A DNA stretch of 64,000 nt, from the NCBI RefSeq assembly GCF_019649055.1, contig NW_026570319.1:62001-126000 (forward strand), written 5' to 3'. The translations under genes and the position numbers were made by a program. Below the pieces are notes generated by a model. It did no database searches, was not told where the DNA came from, and saw only the letters and a list, made by a program, of their open reading frames with translations. This DNA is from Paramacrobiotus metropolitanus (lineage: Eukaryota; Tardigrada; Eutardigrada; Parachela; Macrobiotidae). Positions 34,813-45,149 of this stretch are shown one piece after another. Within the stretch, counting starts at the first letter, position 1, and every line of letters begins with the position of its first letter.

Positions 34813-34939
34813 AGTCCAGGTGGTCAGGAATGGGAGAGCGTTTGCTTTACCTGACCAGGGGAGGAACGACTGACCAATGCGCGCGCGGTGGTCAGCGGAT
34901 AACTCCGCCTTCATTATAAAAAGATTTCCCCAAAGAAAT

Positions 34940-35527
34940 CTTAATCTTAATCAGCTGGATACAGTCGTACTGGATGCCGCTGTCCATGCTGATATACAGT
35001 GGTGGCGCGATTTCTTGCCGACATGGAACGGCACTAATTCGTTCATAGATGTGGATTGGTCAACAGCGGATGTGTTGCAGTTATGCACTGACGCGTCGTT
35101 ATCGTTTGGTATCGGTGGTTATTTTGCCGGTCGTTGGTTTTCTGTTAAATGGCCAGCTGGCGTGGTTATGGCGGAGTATGGTATCGCACTTTGTGAAGTA
35201 ATTCCTGTGTACATTGCCTGTCTGCTATGGGGAAAGTTACTGGCCGGCAAGAAAGTTCAGTTACATTCTGATAATCTCGCTGTTGTGCAGGCATGGTCTA
35301 AGTTTTGCTCTGCTGATTTGCAAGTAAACAGTGCTATGCGGAAAATATTTTTCTGTGCGGCTCAGCATAACTTCGATTTACGACTTGTTCACATATCTGG
35401 TTTGTCGAATCATGTTGCCGATGCTTTATCACGTGATCAGCTAGTTAAATTTCGTCAGCTTTGTCCTAATGCCAATGCTAACCCTAAGTTCGTACCGGAT
35501 GTGTTGAATGAGTTACTTACTGAATAG
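34940..35527 (+). pseudogene. Element A RNase H fragment
   Basis: The other side of the split element A gene. HADIQWWRDFLPTWNG leads into RNase H motifs LCTDASLSFGIGG, ALCEVIPVY, LHSDNLAVVQAW and HISGLSNHVADALSRDQ, with all four acidic positions intact. Bases before about 34940 come from element B, so the frame has no start of its own. Confidence 0.75.
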
Positions 35528-36173
35528 CATGGATTCTACCATTAAATTGTTATTAAAAAATCATATTGCATCTTCTTCTCGGTCCGTTTACAGTATTGGT
35601 TTTACCACTTATCGCAATTTTTGCCAGCAACACAAATATCAGCTTAGCTGCACATCTTTGTTGCGTTTCATTGCATATTTGTTCGAGTCTAGTAAATCAT
35701 ATGCGACGCTTCGTGTATATACATCTGGTGTTTCTAACTGGCTGTGTGAGCATAGAAAGTTTGATTTCACAAAGTCGCTTGTTATTACTCGCGCGGTTAA
35801 AGGCTTTGCTCAAGGTTCCGTCGTTTCTTTGTCTGCTACAAACAGATCTGTGTGCCCTTTTCGATTTATCTATAAGTACTACATATTGCGTAATGATCTG
35901 GATTAACCTAATAATTATCCTTTATTTACTTTTCGGGATGGTACATTTCTCGCTCGCTCTCGCTTCGCCGGCATGTTGAAGGCACTTTTGCACGGTATTT
36001 CTACACTTCGCTGTATTACACCGCACAGCTTCCGTATCGGAGCTGCGACTACTGCCGCGAACTGTCATCAGTCGGATATCTGTATTAAGCGTTCCGGTCG
36101 GTGGAAGAGCGATGCGTATCAAGGTTATATCCGCTCCACTAATCCTGTTGACGGCTTGCGACCCTATGTTTGA
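35508..36173 (+). pseudogene. Element A tyrosine recombinase, internally deleted
   Basis: The frame opens at ATG 35508, overlapping the RNase H frame, with a normal N-terminal domain (RSVYSIGFTTYRNFCQQH). After RAVKGFAQ it jumps to GSVVSLSATNRSVCP, so the part with the first catalytic Arg is missing. A TAA at 35904-35906 follows, in the same frame. The last part keeps DGTFLARSRFAG, PHSFRIGAATTAA (His, Arg) and GRWKSDAYQGYIR (Tyr). It cannot be active. Confidence 0.8.
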
Positions 36174-36196
36174 CGCATTTGGGGGTTTTGGGGGGT
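36174..36196 (+). other. G-rich tract after element A recombinase
   Basis: GGGGGTTTTGGGGGGTTG directly follows the recombinase stop and precedes B1. A pyrimidine-rich tract (about 36628-36654) stands in the matching position before B2. Confidence 0.5.
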
Positions 36197-36399
36197 TGTT
36201 TTGGAAGTGTGTAGTAATGGATCCGCTGTGTCGGTTACCTTTTGTGGAGATGACCTATTGGATCCGCTGCGTCGGTTACATAGGACATCGATACTATGTA
36301 TTAACCCCCCCCCCCATCGATACTAGGTATTAACATCGATACTATGTATTAAACTACCATTAAAGTCATTGCTGAGGAGTTTGCGGAGCCTGTCTTAAA
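36197..36399 (+). repeat. Split direct repeat B1 of element A
   Basis: B1 runs from TGTTTTGGAAGTGTGTAG to GCGGAGCCTGTCTTAAA. It contains an extra short tandem copy of CATCGATACTATGTATTAA and a poly-C run near 36306. At 36360-36363 it has the uninterrupted TTAA site that is occupied in B2. Confidence 0.85.
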
Positions 36400-36627
36400 T
36401 AGAATTAGCGGAGCTAATTCCGGTTAAGACAGCGGAGAAGGATGAAAGGCGGATCGGGGAGATGCGGTTGGGCGCCGGTGGGGCGCTTGGGCAGTGGTCA
36501 GCTGTAACACTGTATGTTATGGATAAAATCATGGAAAGTTTGTGTATGTAGTGGTGCGATTGATGTAGCTGAGTGCAGTGTCTGAAAGTTAGTTCTGTGG
36601 CTGCTTGAATTGTGTTTGGGAATTTCT
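36395..36627 (+). repeat. Split direct repeat A2 of element A
   Basis: These 233 bases match A1 (27958-28190) and join B1 through the shared TTAAA. Confidence 0.9.
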
Positions 36628-36654
36628 GCCCACCCTCCCTCCCCCTTTTCCTTA

Positions 36655-38408
36655 TGTTTTGGAAGTGTGTAGTAATGGATCCGCTGTGTCGGTTACCTTT
36701 TGTGGAGATGACCTATTGGATCCGCTGCGTCGGTTACATAGGACATCGATACTATGTATTAACCCCCAAACTACCATTAACCCGTTCCCGTCCATCCCTG
36801 TCAAATGGCAGGGTGGCGGACTTTATTCCCCTTCCAGCTCATAATGAAGGAAGATTAAGTTCAATGATTTTATTTCACAGCAGGGATGTTGCTGGTTGTT
36901 TAAAAAAATTCGACCATCAAATGAAACACGTATGGGGCACACAACCATTGACCAAAGATGACCGAAATGGCACTTTTTGGGTTCGTAGAGGTCTTGGCTG
37001 CTCCTGCAGCTTTCCCATTACCCGATAATTTACCGATAAATCACTCAAAGAGACCCGGTGGCTGACATTACAAAAGCACCAAATGGTTTGAAAAATAACT
37101 GGACAGTGGGCAAACAGAGTCATTCAAAAATTTCCTGCCAAGTTTGACAGGAATGGGCATGGCGCTACTTTAACAATAAAACTATAAATTCTTTATAAAA
37201 TCTCAGATACTTGGTAAAAAGTCCCACAAGGAATCAAAAAAATCAGGCAAAAAGAGTGCTAAAATGCCTTGTGCTTCGGTGGTCATCAAACTGACCAATG
37301 GTCAACAACATAGAAAAATTGCCAACATTCATGTTTTTTGTCGGAAAATTTAGGCTGTTACTTACAAATAAATTGTGAAATGTAAGAATAAATGTGACAT
37401 TGGCAAACTGAAGCTGTTTGGTATCTTTTTTCATTACTGTTCTGTAGGTTGCTCTGTATAGCCCTAAACATAACAAAGAACTGCAAGACTTATGGTCTTT
37501 ACCCAGTTCAGCATAGGATGTAATGGCATGATTTGCATCGCTGGGAAGGTAAAATTATATGAAATGTATCTACATATTACCTTTTTAATTCTGTGCAACA
37601 TTCCCACGTTCTATGAGTTACATCTTGCAGTCAGTTATTGTGGTGTAAATGCGTGATAGCGGAAATGACCTTGCCGGTAGTGCCGGTGCCTTTACAGCGT
37701 TTAATGCAAGTTATGCCCTGAGGGAACCTGTCACTGAATTTTTAGGGGCAGGCAACTTTAGACTGCATAGTTTACTTATAGTTCAGTAGTTGTACCATCT
37801 AGAAATTAAAAACTTCACTAAAAGTTAAATTAAAGCAGGAAGCGGCAAGAAAGTACATATGTACTGCTATTACTACTGCAGCACAACATGCAGTATAACG
37901 AAGGTATAACTGACAAAAACCGCATATCTAACTGTTCTGATATATTCTGTTGTTTTTATCTGACCTATGGTCATTTTGTATTGTCTTAATATAAACAAAG
38001 TGGATTCTGCACCTTTGTTAGCCTATGGCCACTCGGAAACGTATTTTTGTGTAATTTTATCATTTGTTGACCAATGGTCATCTCGATGACCATAACAGTA
38101 TCTGACAAATGTAGGTCTTGTCAAAACGGTTCTTTTAAGGGGTCGTGCTTCTCAGTGCGATCTCCCCATCGTTTCCTATGAACTCCGGCGTTTTACCTGC
38201 CAAATGGCAGGATGCCCATCCCTGTCAGTTTGGCAGGCTATCGCCCTGCTTGACCTATGGTCAAGAAAATTCCCAAAAAATTAATTTTTCTTGATTGAAT
38301 TATTTGAGGAAGACCCACCAATTTTCAGTTTGGTATTCACGTTCCTTCTGGTAGCTGACTTTGGTGGGTTAAAGTCATTGCTGAGGAGTTCGCGGAGCCT
38401 GTCTTAAA
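36655..38408 (+). repeat. Split direct repeat B2 of element A, interrupted
   Basis: Bases 36655-36780 and 38369-38408 together match B1. The gap is the TTAA insert at 36781-38368. Confidence 0.85.
36781..38368. mobile_element. TTAA-targeted non-autonomous insert (piggyBac-like)
   Basis: The 1588-base insert is flanked by TTAA on both sides (36777-36780, 38369-38372). The unoccupied target is visible in B1 at 36360. Both ends start with CCC reading inward (CCCGTTCCCG, CCCACCAAAG), but longer terminal inverted repeats are not evident. No transposase is encoded. The interior is studded with short palindromes, mainly TGACCAATGGTCA and TGACCTATGGTCA, and CCTG-CAAATGG-CAGG near both ends. Confidence 0.8.
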
Positions 38409-39060
38409 CACGGATTAGTTTTTCGAACGTTGGCCGAGACTGTACATTAGACAACTACACCAAAACTTTACGGCCAGAAATTTAGAATTTGGGACTGTTT
38501 ATCGGAAATGGTCACCAACCACTCCTTTTCGGCGTACATACGGTAATTAGTGCACACAGAAGGTTTAGGATTTTCGGCTTCTGTAAAAGTACTGCCGCTC
38601 AGTAGGTACGTAGCTTGTTCAAACTTCTGGAGGATCGCAGCGTTCAATTGGACAAGTGGTACTCACTTGTCAGCAGAACGCACCATGTGATATCCTGAAT
38701 GTATCCTAGCGTAGCCTACATTCAATGGGCTGGGATCATAGCACCAGAAATGTTAGTAATACTTTGTCCTTTGATCCTTTTGTTACAGTACCAGTGATTA
38801 AACGAACTATGTGTCCCGTTGCACGAAAAGGCCAAATAAAGCATTAACCAGATTCAAGATACCGACTTTTTCAAAAAATTCTAAAATATTTTTTTGCAGG
38901 TTCAGAATTGCAACCCACTGTCCTTTCCGAATCGATGCAACCTTTAAGGTTAAAGTTGTCCAGTTTCGGCGTAATGACGGTCTCAATTATCGAATTTAAG
39001 TTTAGGGCGATATTATTGTTTAATGTTTGTATTAATAAGAACAAAAATTTCGCAACCTGT
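38409..39060. other. Right inner part of the outer element
   Basis: This lies between the end of element A and the right outer arm. Only short open frames without domain pattern are seen. It is probably the interior of the older element into which A inserted. Confidence 0.35.
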
Positions 39061-39300
39061 ATGCCGAATGCCGACTATACGTTCCGAAAATGGTAAATCG
39101 TTTGACGGTGTTGTGTCATGCAACGGTTGTAGCCGACGGCAAAGGTTATTTAAAACGGCGTTTTGGGAAGATTAAATGGGACGGTAAGGTTTTGAGGGCG
39201 GCAAAGGCAAAGGTAAAGGTGAAGTTGAAAAAGGCAAAGTTAAAAGGCAAAGGCAAAGGGGAGGCAAAGGTAATCTTGGCCGACCCCTGCAGCGCTGCCC
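39061..39300. repeat. Right arm of outer inverted repeat
   Basis: This is the reverse complement of 27263-27485, with AAAGGCAAAGG hexamers. The lysine-rich frame at 39090-39356 is a by-product of this repeat. Confidence 0.75.
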
Positions 39301-40740
39301 AGAGGTTTGTTTTAAATGGTTCCGTGTGCGTCTTACGATTTACTCATTTTCAGTAAGCTGCTAGCGGAAAGTTTAAACACCCACATTGACCTTTATAGGA
39401 AGTATATTCGCTTGCGTAATATTTGCCGTCCAAACGAGGTCTGCTTTGGAAATTCAAAGAGTTATTTCTCGGTGAGAAATTACACTTTGAATCTCCAAAG
39501 TGGACTATGAAATGCATCAGACATTATACGTTGTTTTTTAAACAATGGCCGATGAAGCGCACAGGAATGCTTTTCTGGTTAGCCGAAAAATATGTGCCCT
39601 GGCATGCTGATCATAAATGCAGAAGTCACGCAAAAATTCATATCGATTTCCAACAGCATGCCACATGCCAATGCAGATGGAAACCGCTGTGGAATTTGGC
39701 TGAGTTTTAAAGTTTGTTCGCAAAATTGCCGGTAGCTTTTGCGAAACTTCAATTTTTAGATGTCGACGAACATGGAATTACGGCAACACACTGCCCCAAT
39801 GATGCGATCATTCTACACATGCAACTATTTCCCAGCATTCGAAGCCAATCGGCCCTTTCTGCTAATCATCTGGGACAACGGTGCTGACTTTCCGCCGTTC
39901 ACTGGAAGAATCGCCAATCCCAGTCCGGCACTGGAGGATTACTGCTCACGTGATAATAAAAACGCACCTTATTAGACGACATTATACCTGTACATTTGAA
40001 AACAAGCTGGTTAGCTTAAGCAGCTAATAATGGTTTGCATCCGTGCGAATTCGACTGCTTCTCCGAAATGATATGCGTCCTCGATTTATTTTTTGTCTTT
40101 TGCGCTAAGACCGGAATTACAAACCTATCTGTCTTCAGCGCTCTTGTCTTCTGTCATATTCTTGGCGGAAAAACGAATTACGATTAGACGTGCCGCTCTG
40201 CAATGCTTCGCTGTCAAGCCCGCTGGAAGTTTTCCGGAACGAAGAACTTAACAAAACCCGTCTCCTTGCACAGTCCAAACCTGAAGCCACGGTGCTCATG
40301 CGGATGAATAAATCAAAATAATAACAAAGTAAAAAATGAGGTGATAATCATTGATAGCCCAGATAAACCAGTAACTCATAAATTAATTAATCATATATTT
40401 AATAAGTTACGCAAAAATAAATTTCTTTGCAAAAATAATATTACCGAAAAAACTCGAAACACGTAAATCAGTAAAAATTGGCAAATAAAATAAAATTGGT
40501 ACTTGGAGATACTTTGTATAAGACGTATGATCTCGAATATACTCTGAACAAATATTACGTATATCAGAAATACGTGGATAAATAAATAATTTGAGCCTCT
40601 AGTTTTTTTGAGCCTCAGAGTTTCGAGATTTTAAAAATATCTGGAAATCTGGTTACTCCAATATGTTACTGTCAAAAGTGTCTTTATGTCTAAATATCTA
40701 AAAGCCTCCTCCGCGATCCGTTTACCGTATTCACTCACGC
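39301..40740. other. Region without clear gene
   Basis: A plus-strand frame at 39423-39710 (95 codons) and another ending near 39890 (containing LDVDEHGITATHCPNDA) look mildly protein-like. Neither has recognisable domains, starts or splice sites. The remainder is AT-rich. Confidence 0.3.
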
Positions 40741-40742
40741 AG

Positions 40743-40935
40743 CGGCTTTGTGATACTGGTGGTAGTATGGAAATTCATTAATCTACGTCGCTCTGTGATT
40801 CAGGTGGCTGCTGGGGTATTCACTCAAATTCGTCCCTCTGTGATACTGGTGGCAGTTTCCAAACTTGCTAACCTACTTCACTCTGTAATACTATTGGCAC
40901 TTTGAAAACTCACTAACCTGTGTTGATCTGTGCCA
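40743..40935 (+). repeat. Minisatellite, about 46-bp unit, four copies
   Basis: Each unit contains CTCTGTGATACTGGTGGCAG, or a close variant, followed by GAAA-CTCACTAACCTAC. The units are diverged. Confidence 0.7.
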
Positions 40936-40999
40936 AATTGAAACACATTCAAATAACTTATTTTTAAAATCTTTTTTGTTACTGGAACTACCGCGCAAC

Positions 41000-41480
41000 A
41001 TCCGGTTGCGGAGCTGTGAGGATGACAAGACTCCAAAAAAAGTCCAAATGCATTAAATGCAAACCGATCTCTTCAAATTTTGCACGTAAATGCCCATAAC
41101 CATGCCGAACGTTTTTACACCGATCCTAAAATTTATTGTACAATTTGAAAATATGTAATAATGAAAGTCTAAATCGGTGTAAAACCGATCTTCGTGGCCA
41201 TATGCATTTACTGATTTACTTGTAAAATTTGAAGGAGAACGGTCCATAATGAGACTTTTGGTACACCGGAACGCATTATAAACTTTTTGGAATTCTGTTA
41301 CCCTCATAACTCCGCAACCGGACGCTGCACGCAAAAACGTATTTTACACATACAGTATGTATACAAATCATTTGACTACAGAATGTCATAGAGCAAGAGA
41401 AAAAAATTTTGGGAGTGCGCGAAAGTAAAAGATACCGTGCATCTACACGAATTTTTAAAATACGGGACGATCTCACTGTT
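41000..41480. mobile_element. TTAA foldback family, degraded copy
   Basis: This copy shares inner arm sequences with 8549-9224 and 60910-61584 (TCCATAATGAGACTTTTGGTACACC, GGAGTGCGCGAAAGT, and their inverted partners). The outer ends are not recognisable, so it is truncated or badly eroded. Confidence 0.6.
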
Positions 41481-41845
41481 ACATAAACTGTTTCTGTGGT
41501 TCACCGTTTTGACGATTCGGATGATTTAATCTGCGTAAGTAAAAGTACATAACCGAGGTCCGAGGAAAAACTGGTCGATGTACTAAATTACGTAAAAGTT
41601 AGAACAAGCAGCCACAAAATTGTCAGGAATTTGTTGATTTCTGCATCCATATTATGATTTTCCCTTTTTCAGCTGGTTAGCATACAATCGTCCTATATCA
41701 TCATAGTGCGGCAAGTGAAGACAAAAAAGCAACTGCGCAGCACACCCATCCCCAGCACGGATTAAGGTTATCCAGATACAGTAATGAAGCAGCACACTCC
41801 TCGAAGGATATCCATTCCCAGTAGCGCAATACCAGTTAGTGCTCC

Positions 41846-42149
41846 CTATTTTTTCTTGCACGCGGGACGATTGATGACGCTAGGCGAGGGAGCAGGTGCC
41901 GCTGGACGAAGGACGGGGGCCGGAGGTGGTGCTGGGCACTGAGAGGGCATCAGGCAGGCCAGTCCACTTCCCTGGTTGCGCACCGTTCCGGTCTTGCACA
42001 CACAATTGCGTGGCACGGGGCAGCTCGACGTCGACTGTGCACACGTGGGGAAGCGATTGTTGCAGGTTGCTTCGCAAGGGGGACAACCTATCACTTGGCC
42101 ACTGGGACAGGTGTTAGACGAAAGGAAAAACAATAAGTTTAGTGAAGAC
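41846..42149 (-). CDS. TIL-1, exon 2: trypsin-inhibitor-like domain protein
   Basis: The exon encodes one TIL domain with ten cysteines in the standard order, from TCPSGQVIGCPPCEATC to CLMPSQC, followed by a proline-rich tail (PAPPPAPVLRPAAPAP...) ending NRPACKKK and TAG at 41846. TIL domains are compact, disulphide-rich and often inhibit secreted serine proteases. The chosen acceptor (CTTGCAG, exon start 42149) keeps the first cysteine and joins in phase to 42579-42676. A second AG at CCCAG would lose that cysteine. The joined protein is about 133 residues. TIL-2 is the paralogue. Confidence 0.75.
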
Positions 42150-42578
42150 CTGCAAGTATAGTGCCGTAAACGCTTTTCTTCAAGATCCCCGAACTTACAC
42201 AGTTAGCAGACACAAGTAAAAACGTCACTCAATCGTAAATGCCTCGTGTCCATATGTACTTGCCATATTCTAGTAGAATGCCAAAAAGGCACTTCGGTTT
42301 TTCTGAAATTTTTCTCGCTTTAGCCGTATGTTTTCATACATTGCTCAACAGGTGTTATGTTAATTGCACAGAACAGCAAAAGCAAGTCGTGCGATCAGCC
42401 GTTATTCATGCAGTGCGCCACATGCGCGTGCGCTGCCGGTTGGCCGTAACAATATACTGCATGAAAGCGTACGAGTATGCTTATTGTTAACGTAAAGTGA
42501 GCAAAATACGAGAAACATTGAGGAATTTTACTCGTAAGGATTTCGTAGCCATGTATTCAAAATAGCCAGTTTGCTTAC

Positions 42579-42676
42579 TTGTCATCCTTTGGGTTTCCCG
42601 TAGTTTGTGCTGCGCCGACACCGAACAAATGCGTTGCAACTGCGCAAACAGCGACTACCACTAGTGTTATCTTCAT
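42579..42676 (-). CDS. TIL-1, exon 1: signal peptide
   Basis: ATG 42676 opens MKITLVVVAVCAVATHLFGV, then GAAQTTGNPKDD, a typical secretory signal with cleavage near the AQ. The exon ends GACAA/GTAAGC. The intron to exon 2 is 429 bases. The gene is divergent from TIL-2, with about 1.06 kb between their start codons. Confidence 0.75.
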
Positions 42677-42758
42677 CTCTCCAGGACTAATAGCATGCGC
42701 AACATTTAAACATTTATTGCATCTCGTTTATGAAGAGTTTTTGTGCTCTCTGCAGCTC

Positions 42759-42767
42759 GTTTTATAT
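42759..42767 (-). promoter_or_regulatory. Possible TATA box of TIL-1
   Basis: ATATAAAAC on the minus strand stands about 85 bases before the TIL-1 ATG. Confidence 0.4.
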
Positions 42768-42779
42768 CGTTGCATTTCT

Positions 42780-43600
42780 AGCACCCGCTTGTTTCTGTTT
42801 CCGTTTTCTGGCATTTAACTTAATTTCTTTTATTCTTTTGGTGGCCAAAGCGCCGGAACGCTGTCACGCAGCCATCATCGGTAATTACTAATTACTCATG
42901 ACAGCAATCACGAATAAAGTCATAAGCATTTGTCCCTGGGATATTCCCTTGTTTGCCTCCACTTTCCGTCGAACAAGCAAAAACTGCTCGCTCATAAAGA
43001 CAGAATAAAAAACACACAATCGTGTGCCCGATCATCACTGACGACCACGAGAAAGTGCAGTATTGTCTCAACTGTCGTCCTGTTTAATTAACTACGGTGC
43101 CAAAATTCGTGAAAGGCTTCTTCAATTGTACTATTTAATAGTAATTTGAAAGTCATGCACGAAAAAGCACCCCTCAGCAGCTCACGCCAGATGCACTTGC
43201 TAGTTGCTCGGTTCGAGTAAAGCAACTGTCACTACGCAAGGGATAATCACAACTGGATCTTATGTGCATCTGTCACCTCGGGTGACAACTGTAATCTACT
43301 CTATTTTTCGCGTAAAGTGGCATCGAAGCTTGAACAAGGATTGATTGACGCTTTTGTGCTGAGTAGACAAAAATTAGAGATCACGATTAACTTCCATGAA
43401 TTTTGTTCAGTGTAATGGATATTGAATAAACACGCTTTGCCATTGCAGGACTTGTCATATGCATGATTAAATTACCGGTTATTGTCTGAAGAACAGGAGA
43501 ACTGTCTAAAAGCGGACATGTTTCCAGGCACAATTAGAGACGTACCAAAATAAGTCAATTACTTACTTTGACGGACGGGTTGCACTTAAAGGACGACAGC
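42780..43600. other. Divergent intergenic region of TIL-1 and TIL-2
   Basis: No open frame of interest. Part of it (43310-43500) is repeated at 46980-47170 in front of the TIL-3 exon, so it was duplicated with that gene. Confidence 0.5.
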
Positions 43601-43627
43601 GTTTTAAACAAGAAGGGTCTGTACTCG

Positions 43628-43635
43628 TATAAATA
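43628..43635 (+). promoter_or_regulatory. Possible TATA box of TIL-2
   Basis: TATAAATA lies about 100 bases before the TIL-2 ATG. Confidence 0.45.
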
Positions 43636-43731
43636 CTGCTGCAGTTTGATTTCTTATTTGACCCAGCAAACACGCACGCGTGCGAAACACTCAAACGTTT
43701 TCCATTAGAAGCTAACTGTAAGACCGTTGCA

Positions 43732-43841
43732 ATGCGATTCACAGCGGCGACTGCTGTCATCGGCAGCGCGGTGGTTCTGCTCATCACCACCATTAGCGCG
43801 CAAAACCTTACGACATCCGGGGGGAGCCCAGCGGACGACCG
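43732..43841 (+). CDS. TIL-2, exon 1: signal peptide
   Basis: ATG 43732 opens MRFTAATAVIGSAVVLLITT, then ISAQN, a clear signal peptide, followed by a short Thr/Gly/Asp linker. The exon ends GACGACCG/GTAAGA, phase 2, matching exon 2 at 45509. A close but broken copy is the TIL-3 exon at 47216. Confidence 0.75.
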
Positions 43842-45100
43842 GTAAGAATGCCTTGTAATTTACACATCTGTTTTGTCTGAACTGCATAATTTTGGAAAGG
43901 GTAATCAAATAACAAGAGACTGTCAGGTACTGTTCAATTAAAAGCATTGGGCGTAGCCGGATTAGCGATTCGTGCTGGGAAATGTAGTAGAGTATCAGTT
44001 ATTGTTAACAAAAAAATTATAACATCATTTCCGTTCAGTCAAATGAAAGGCAAAGTACACATCTTGATACATTAATCGTTCCACTACTACGTATCGCTGC
44101 AGACTTTACGCAGCAGCTAAGCGGCAATGCTAAAGTTGGTATTTTCACTTTAATTCAAAAGTACCGAACAACTCCGAAACGGACCAAGAGAAAACTAAAA
44201 CCAATCCAATTCCAAGGCACACTCGCACTGCGTTTAAAGGTTCTAGGTCAAGTGCACGAATACATAATTGCCAAGTTTTGCAGTCGCACATACACACAGA
44301 GTGGACAACGGACAGTACGTACATCTCCCTTAATAGCCCATATGCTTATGATTGATAAGACAACACGATAATTACCAGCACATTATCCATAAGGCACAAG
44401 ACCACTGTTTACTCGATACTCGTTACTAAATATAAACGTTAATTGCTGTTGATGATGGACACTGGCCATATGTGCGGCCGTAAGCCGGCTGTTTATCTTG
44501 CCGGCAATGACTGCGTCCGGTTATGTGCCGTATGTCCGTAACAATCTTAGTAGCCTGATTTTTTTTGTTGAAGGATTGATTTAATTCATTGTTAACAAAA
44601 TCACAGCAATGCTGCCAAGAGAAACAACATCGAGCCCTAATTATTCCCGACCAGCCAATCTAAATGCTTAAAAAACATCCTCGTTGTCTCTCATGTCATT
44701 AAAAGTTCCGAGGACAGACACTGATTGCATTACGGGTTGATTAATGGATTTAATTACAGTTAAGTCGTTAATCCTAAATAACAGGATGTTGACCACTGTT
44801 ACGAGTGCGACTGGTTGAAGTACGGTTTGTATGGATAGTCATACCGTGATGCGGTTGAGGAGGAAGAATCTGCATGAATCATGATCATATTATCATTCTA
44901 CAGTGCGTATAAGCATAACTACACGATGGAAAGGCAGTAGACAGAAAGAGCTTTCGTACATCATAAATTTGCTGCAGTTCTCCCATGAGAAGTTAGCGCA
45001 GGAAGATCAAAAATGTGAATGTTTTTCATTTCTCAATATGCACAACTAGCTTTGTCTTGATAATACTGTAGATGCCAGATGAAGTAGCTAGTAAGTAGTA

Positions 45101-45149
45101 AGTAGTCCGTTATACGGGAATGCTCTGCGTAGTCCGTTATACGGGAATG
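45101..45149 (+). repeat. GTAGTCCGTTATACGGGAATGC, two direct copies
   Basis: Two exact copies of a 22-base unit lie in the TIL-2 intron, separated by five bases. Confidence 0.8.

Larger units (their letters stand above)
30550..34910 (-). mobile_element. YR retrotransposon B, inserted into A
   Basis: A second tyrosine-recombinase retrotransposon lies in the opposite direction, with Gag, RT, RNase H and recombinase frames all present. The boundaries are approximate: element A coding stops making sense near 30540-30600 and resumes near 34920-34960. I could not find its terminal repeats, so the 3' end (left side) may be truncated. No target duplication is visible, as expected for this class. Confidence 0.75.
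27958..38408 (+). mobile_element. YR retrotransposon A (Ngaro/PAT-like), interrupted
   Basis: The element carries Gag, RT, RNase H and tyrosine recombinase parts in order, with split direct repeats: A1 (27958-28190), B1 (36197-36399), A2 (36395-36627), B2 (36655-38408, interrupted). This A1...B1-A2-B2 plan is the hallmark of Ngaro/PAT/Kangaroo-type elements. It is broken by element B inside the RT/RNase H gene and by a TTAA insert inside B2. Without these it would be about 4.5 kb, the usual size. The short core TTAAA stands at the left end, the B1/A2 junction and the right end, as expected for a recombinase crossover. The copy is dead. Confidence 0.85.

Noticed and set aside
39090-39356. Lysine-rich 88-codon frame
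   Set aside because: It is produced by AAAGGC hexamers of the right outer inverted repeat.
40743-40935. CRISPR-like array
   Set aside because: Units are contiguous and diverged with no unique spacers, and the DNA is eukaryotic.
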